From NCBI GenBank assembly GCA_902798965.1, contig CADBYS010000009.1, positions 62,001-126,000 of the forward strand: a DNA stretch of 64,000 nt. The letters run 5' to 3'. The position numbers and the translations under genes are program-made. The notes below the pieces were generated by a model that searched no databases, was not told where the DNA came from, and was given only the letters and a program-made list of their open reading frames with translations. Origin of the DNA: an uncultured Bacteroidales bacterium (GTDB taxonomy: Bacteria > Bacteroidota > Bacteroidia > Bacteroidales > Paludibacteraceae). Positions 61,885-64,000 of this stretch are shown piece after piece; the first letter of the stretch is position 1, and each line of letters opens with the position of its first letter.

Positions 61885-61940
61885 AGGATATAATTCGTAA
61901 ATTTTTTGCCTTTTTAGGATATAATTCGTAAATTTTTGCA
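61885..61940. repeat. Two 31-bp-spaced direct repeats upstream of an orphan promoter
   Basis: AGGATATAATTCGTAAATTT recurs at 61885 and 61916 (31 bp apart). The second copy runs into TTTTTGCA and then a promoter, the same arrangement as the iterons at 59688 but with a different sequence. Confidence 0.85.
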
Positions 61941-61948
61941 CTTTTCTC

Positions 61949-61980
61949 TTGCATTTTTGATTTTTTTTTTCGTATCTTTG
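61949..61980 (+). promoter_or_regulatory. Promoter without a recognisable gene
   Basis: TTG (61949-61951) and TATCTTTG (61973-61980), 21 bp apart. The first ATG downstream (62066) opens only a 10-codon frame (MRRFMIFLLN, stop at 62096). Confidence 0.65.
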
Positions 61981-62206
61981 CAGTCGATTTTGTGCGAACC
62001 CTACAACAACAATAATTACTGATTAAAAACCCAAATAAATAAACAACAATAATTAATACTTATTTATGAGAAGATTTATGATTTTTTTGCTGAACTGATA
62101 AGCGTAAGCGATTGCCGATTTGCTAATTTTTTCCTTTCGTTTTGCAAGACGGGTATTGCACAAGTAGGATTTTGTGTACAACTTTGCGTAAATATCTTAA
62201 GGAAGT

Positions 62207-62237
62207 TTTGTTTTTTCGAAAAAAAATTGTAATTTTG
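62207..62237 (+). promoter_or_regulatory. Promoter of the long leader before the paralogous secreted genes
   Basis: TTTG (62207-62210) and TAATTTTG (62230-62237), 19 bp apart, about 550 bp before the next real start codon at 62788. Confidence 0.6.
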
Positions 62238-62787
62238 CGCAATTTAAAAATATCAATTGCACTGCTGCTAAGGTATTTTTAATTAAATTTGAATTTTCTT
62301 ATTGAGAAGTATTATCACTTAGCTGACGGTTGCCGTTGGCAGCTGAAAACATAGTGCGTTACCTACGTACGTTAATCGTAGGAGGAATCTTTCTACGCCG
62401 ATACAATCTCCGCCATTCGGAGGTAAGATTGCAGAGGGAGGGAGGGTTCATAACATATTAAAATAGCGTTTATTGGCGCTTTGTATTTGACAAACCGGAA
62501 CTTCGCAACTTTCGTTATAAAAGTCAAAATCAAAGTAGCAGTAGATGCCTATGGGTGTGACAACTACACCATTTTTGTCGTTCTCGGCAAAACGGTTTGT
62601 CATATCGGCGTAGGTTTCCTGTTGTTTATTTGACTTTTAGGGCAATGCGAAGGCCTCGGTTTGTAAATAAGCAACTCGAGGTCTACGCTTTCTGTATATA
62701 TATACCTTTAGCGAATTGATCCTTAACAAGTTTGATTGATGTAACGGGTTGATGTATGTGTTTATGAATAACTTAACGAACGAATAT
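62238..62787 (+). ncRNA. Long structured non-coding leader (candidate)
   Basis: About 550 bp without a credible ORF. Successive hairpins: AGCTG/CAGCT (62321-62344, with inner GG/CC), CCTACG/CGTAGG (62362-62382), CTCCG/CGGAG (62408-62422). Longer pairs are TGACAAACCG (62488-62497) with CGGTTTGTCA (62593-62602) and AAAAGTCAAA (62519-62528) with TTTGACTTTT (62629-62638), which interleave. It does not match a riboswitch class I can recognise. Confidence 0.45.
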
Positions 62788-63732
62788 ATGAGAAAATCAG
62801 TTTTTACACTTTGTCTTCTTTTGGTGTGGAGTATGGCTGTGCTGGCGGACGATCCTGTTGAATCGACGTCTTCGGCTACCATTACGTTTTTCCGAACGCC
62901 GTCTTCGCTTTTGCCGGGCAAGTTTGCGGTAGCTGCCGGCGATACGGTGCAATTTGCGCGGGGCAATCTACAATATCTTGCCTCACGGAATATCTGGCGT
63001 TTTGCTGAACATCAGTACGATATGATTGGTAATGCAGCAGGTAATACAACAAGAGCACTTGACAGACCAACGCAAGGTTACTGGATTGATTTGTTCGGTT
63101 GGGGAACAAGTGGATGGAATAGTGGTGCTGCGGCATATCAACCTTGGGCTGTTTCTACAACTAATACCGATTATTGTCCGTCGATGTCTCCCGGAACTAA
63201 CTGGTCACAGAGTGATGCAACGCAAAATTGCGATTGGGGCGTATACATCTTTTCATCAGGATTGGATGCCGGCTACTGTGTTTTGACCGCCAATGAATGG
63301 GAATATATACTTTCTGGCCGAACAAATCATGCAAATCTGATGGGAATGGGAACACTTTATGGAGTACATGGATTTTACTTGTTGCCCGATGGCTGGGATT
63401 GGTCAAAGGTGAATGCTGAAAAAACGGCTGCAAGTTTTACTTGGACCAGTAGTTCAAATGCTTACTCTAACAATGTCATAAGAAACAACACAGAAGGACG
63501 TGCTCTTTGGGATGCTATGGAAGCAAAAGGAGCCGTTTTCCTTCCGGCTGCCGGATATAGAAATGGGACTGAAGTCACGCTTGAGACACTATATTATGCA
63601 ACTTCTACGATGGGAAGTTCATCAGATTATTGTGCTTCTTTTGAAGTAACAAAGAATGGCGGTTTAATAAGGATGTGTTATGAATGTCGTCGTCTTATTG
63701 GTCGTTCGGTACGTCTGACTCGCCATTTATAA
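62788..63732 (+). CDS. Secreted GNLQY-type (FISUMP/C-type-lectin-like) protein
   Basis: 314 aa from the ATG at 62788, chosen because it begins a signal peptide (MRKSVFTLCLLLVWSMAVLA); a frame start at 62749 is less likely. The body shows the pattern VQFARGNLQYLASRNIWRFA, EHQYDMIGNA, WIDLFGWGTSGW, LTANEWEYIL, GFYLLPDGWDW and the C-terminal RLIGRSVRLTRHL, seen in multi-copy secreted proteins of Bacteroidales with a C-type-lectin-like fold. Function unknown, possibly surface binding. A paralogue follows 27 bp downstream. Confidence 0.75.
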   Translation: MRKSVFTLCLLLVWSMAVLADDPVESTSSATITFFRTPSSLLPGKFAVAAGDTVQFARGNLQYLASRNIWRFAEHQYDMIGNAAGNTTRALDRPTQGYWIDLFGWGTSGWNSGAAAYQPWAVSTTNTDYCPSMSPGTNWSQSDATQNCDWGVYIFSSGLDAGYCVLTANEWEYILSGRTNHANLMGMGTLYGVHGFYLLPDGWDWSKVNAEKTAASFTWTSSSNAYSNNVIRNNTEGRALWDAMEAKGAVFLPAAGYRNGTEVTLETLYYATSTMGSSSDYCASFEVTKNGGLIRMCYECRRLIGRSVRLTRHL

Positions 63733-63759
63733 TCCAGATATCATAAAAATTTACTACTT

Positions 63760-64000
63760 ATGAAAAAGATTATTTTTACCATATTAACCATGTGTAGCGC
63801 GCTTGGACTTGTTTGGGCTGATGAGCCAGAATGCCCGCCCGCAGCTACATCTACAACAACGGTATCGTTTATTCGTGTCAAACCATCTGTTTTTGAAGCG
63901 CGTTTCAAAGTGGGGGATTCCAAATATGTAGTGTTTACCCGAGGTAATCTGCAATATAATGCGCGTTATAATTCATGGCGTATGGCTGAACATCAGTACG
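63760..64000 (+). CDS. Paralogue of the 62788 protein (3' end cut by window)
   Basis: Begins MKKIIFTILTMCSALGLVWA and continues to VVFTRGNLQYNARYNSWRMA, then AEHQY at the window end. It repeats the layout of the previous gene (signal peptide, acidic ADEP start, GNLQY motif). The frame is open to the last base, so the rest lies outside the window. Confidence 0.8.
   Translation, partial: MKKIIFTILTMCSALGLVWADEPECPPAATSTTTVSFIRVKPSVFEARFKVGDSKYVVFTRGNLQYNARYNSWRMAEHQY

Noticed and set aside
62066-62098. 10-codon frame MRRFMIFLLN as a gene
   Set aside because: Too short to support; it could be the remnant of a signal peptide or chance.
62703-62710. TACCTTTA as the promoter of the 62788 gene
   Set aside because: It lacks the final G of the -7 consensus and no TTTG lies at ~20 bp, so the better match at 62207-62237 was kept.
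1-64000. tRNA, rRNA or tmRNA genes
   Set aside because: The intergenic gaps were read for cloverleaf and T-loop signatures by eye and none was found. A tRNAscan run would be decisive.

Overview
The window reads as chromosomal DNA from an uncultured-type Bacteroidales (phylum Bacteroidota). Evidence: paired SusC/SusD outer-membrane proteins, several promoters of the Bacteroidota type (TAnnTTTG at -7 with TTTG about 20 bp upstream), weak Shine-Dalgarno signals with one exception, a PorZ-like protein with a type IX secretion (T9SS) C-terminal domain, and DUF4270, DUF5686, DUF4832 and calycin-like families typical of this phylum. No rRNA, tRNA, CRISPR array or intact insertion sequence was seen.

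Layout. (1) 1-17 kb is a polysaccharide-utilisation locus in two converging arms. The plus arm holds GH30, a SusE/F-like binding protein, a large SGNH esterase, a second GH30, a GH3 beta-glucosidase and a small SGNH esterase. The minus arm holds SusC, SusD and a modular surface-type protein. GH30 plus GH3 with SusCD suggests a beta-1,6-glucan-like substrate (inference). (2) 17.2-18.4 kb is an SstT-type symporter. (3) 18.6-21.7 kb is an AT-rich islet: an LtaS-like sulfatase-fold membrane enzyme, a nested inverted-repeat element and a polyvalent-type kinase. (4) 21.8-25.0 kb is a second carbohydrate unit: GH26 lipoprotein, a modular protein and an AraC regulator. The GH26 and SusC promoters share an element at identical spacing, so both loci are probably co-regulated. 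(5) 25.1-29.4 kb encodes secreted repeat/PKD, beta-helix and CAP-domain proteins. (6) 29.6-57.3 kb is mostly housekeeping: tdk, priA, two peptidases, the overlapping run rbfA-LolC/E-like permease-lipoprotein-xerD-DUF5686, rpmH (too short for routine ORF lists), the group panC, pdxB, proS, rdgB, PorZ-like and DUF4832 genes, glycogen-synthase-like plus DUF4270, ychF, a Ca/Na antiporter and a HAD phosphatase. (7) 57.3-64 kb is accessory: an exported arginine-deiminase-like protein, a RhuM-family protein, four 33-bp iterons, an AAA/DUF4143 ATPase, a calycin-like protein, a small basic protein, a second iteron-promoter cassette with no gene behind it, a long structured leader and tandem paralogous secreted proteins cut by the window end.

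Features that go beyond ordinary annotation: the SusC/GH26 operator; the RhuM-iteron-ATPase unit and its orphan twin; a 48-bp direct repeat that brackets one PUL gene; spacers built from 7-11 bp tandem repeats at many gene junctions, with one run inside pdxB and a related one encoding the SusD signal peptide; an internally duplicated PorZ-like protein; and a recurring C-terminal tail on otherwise unrelated secreted proteins.
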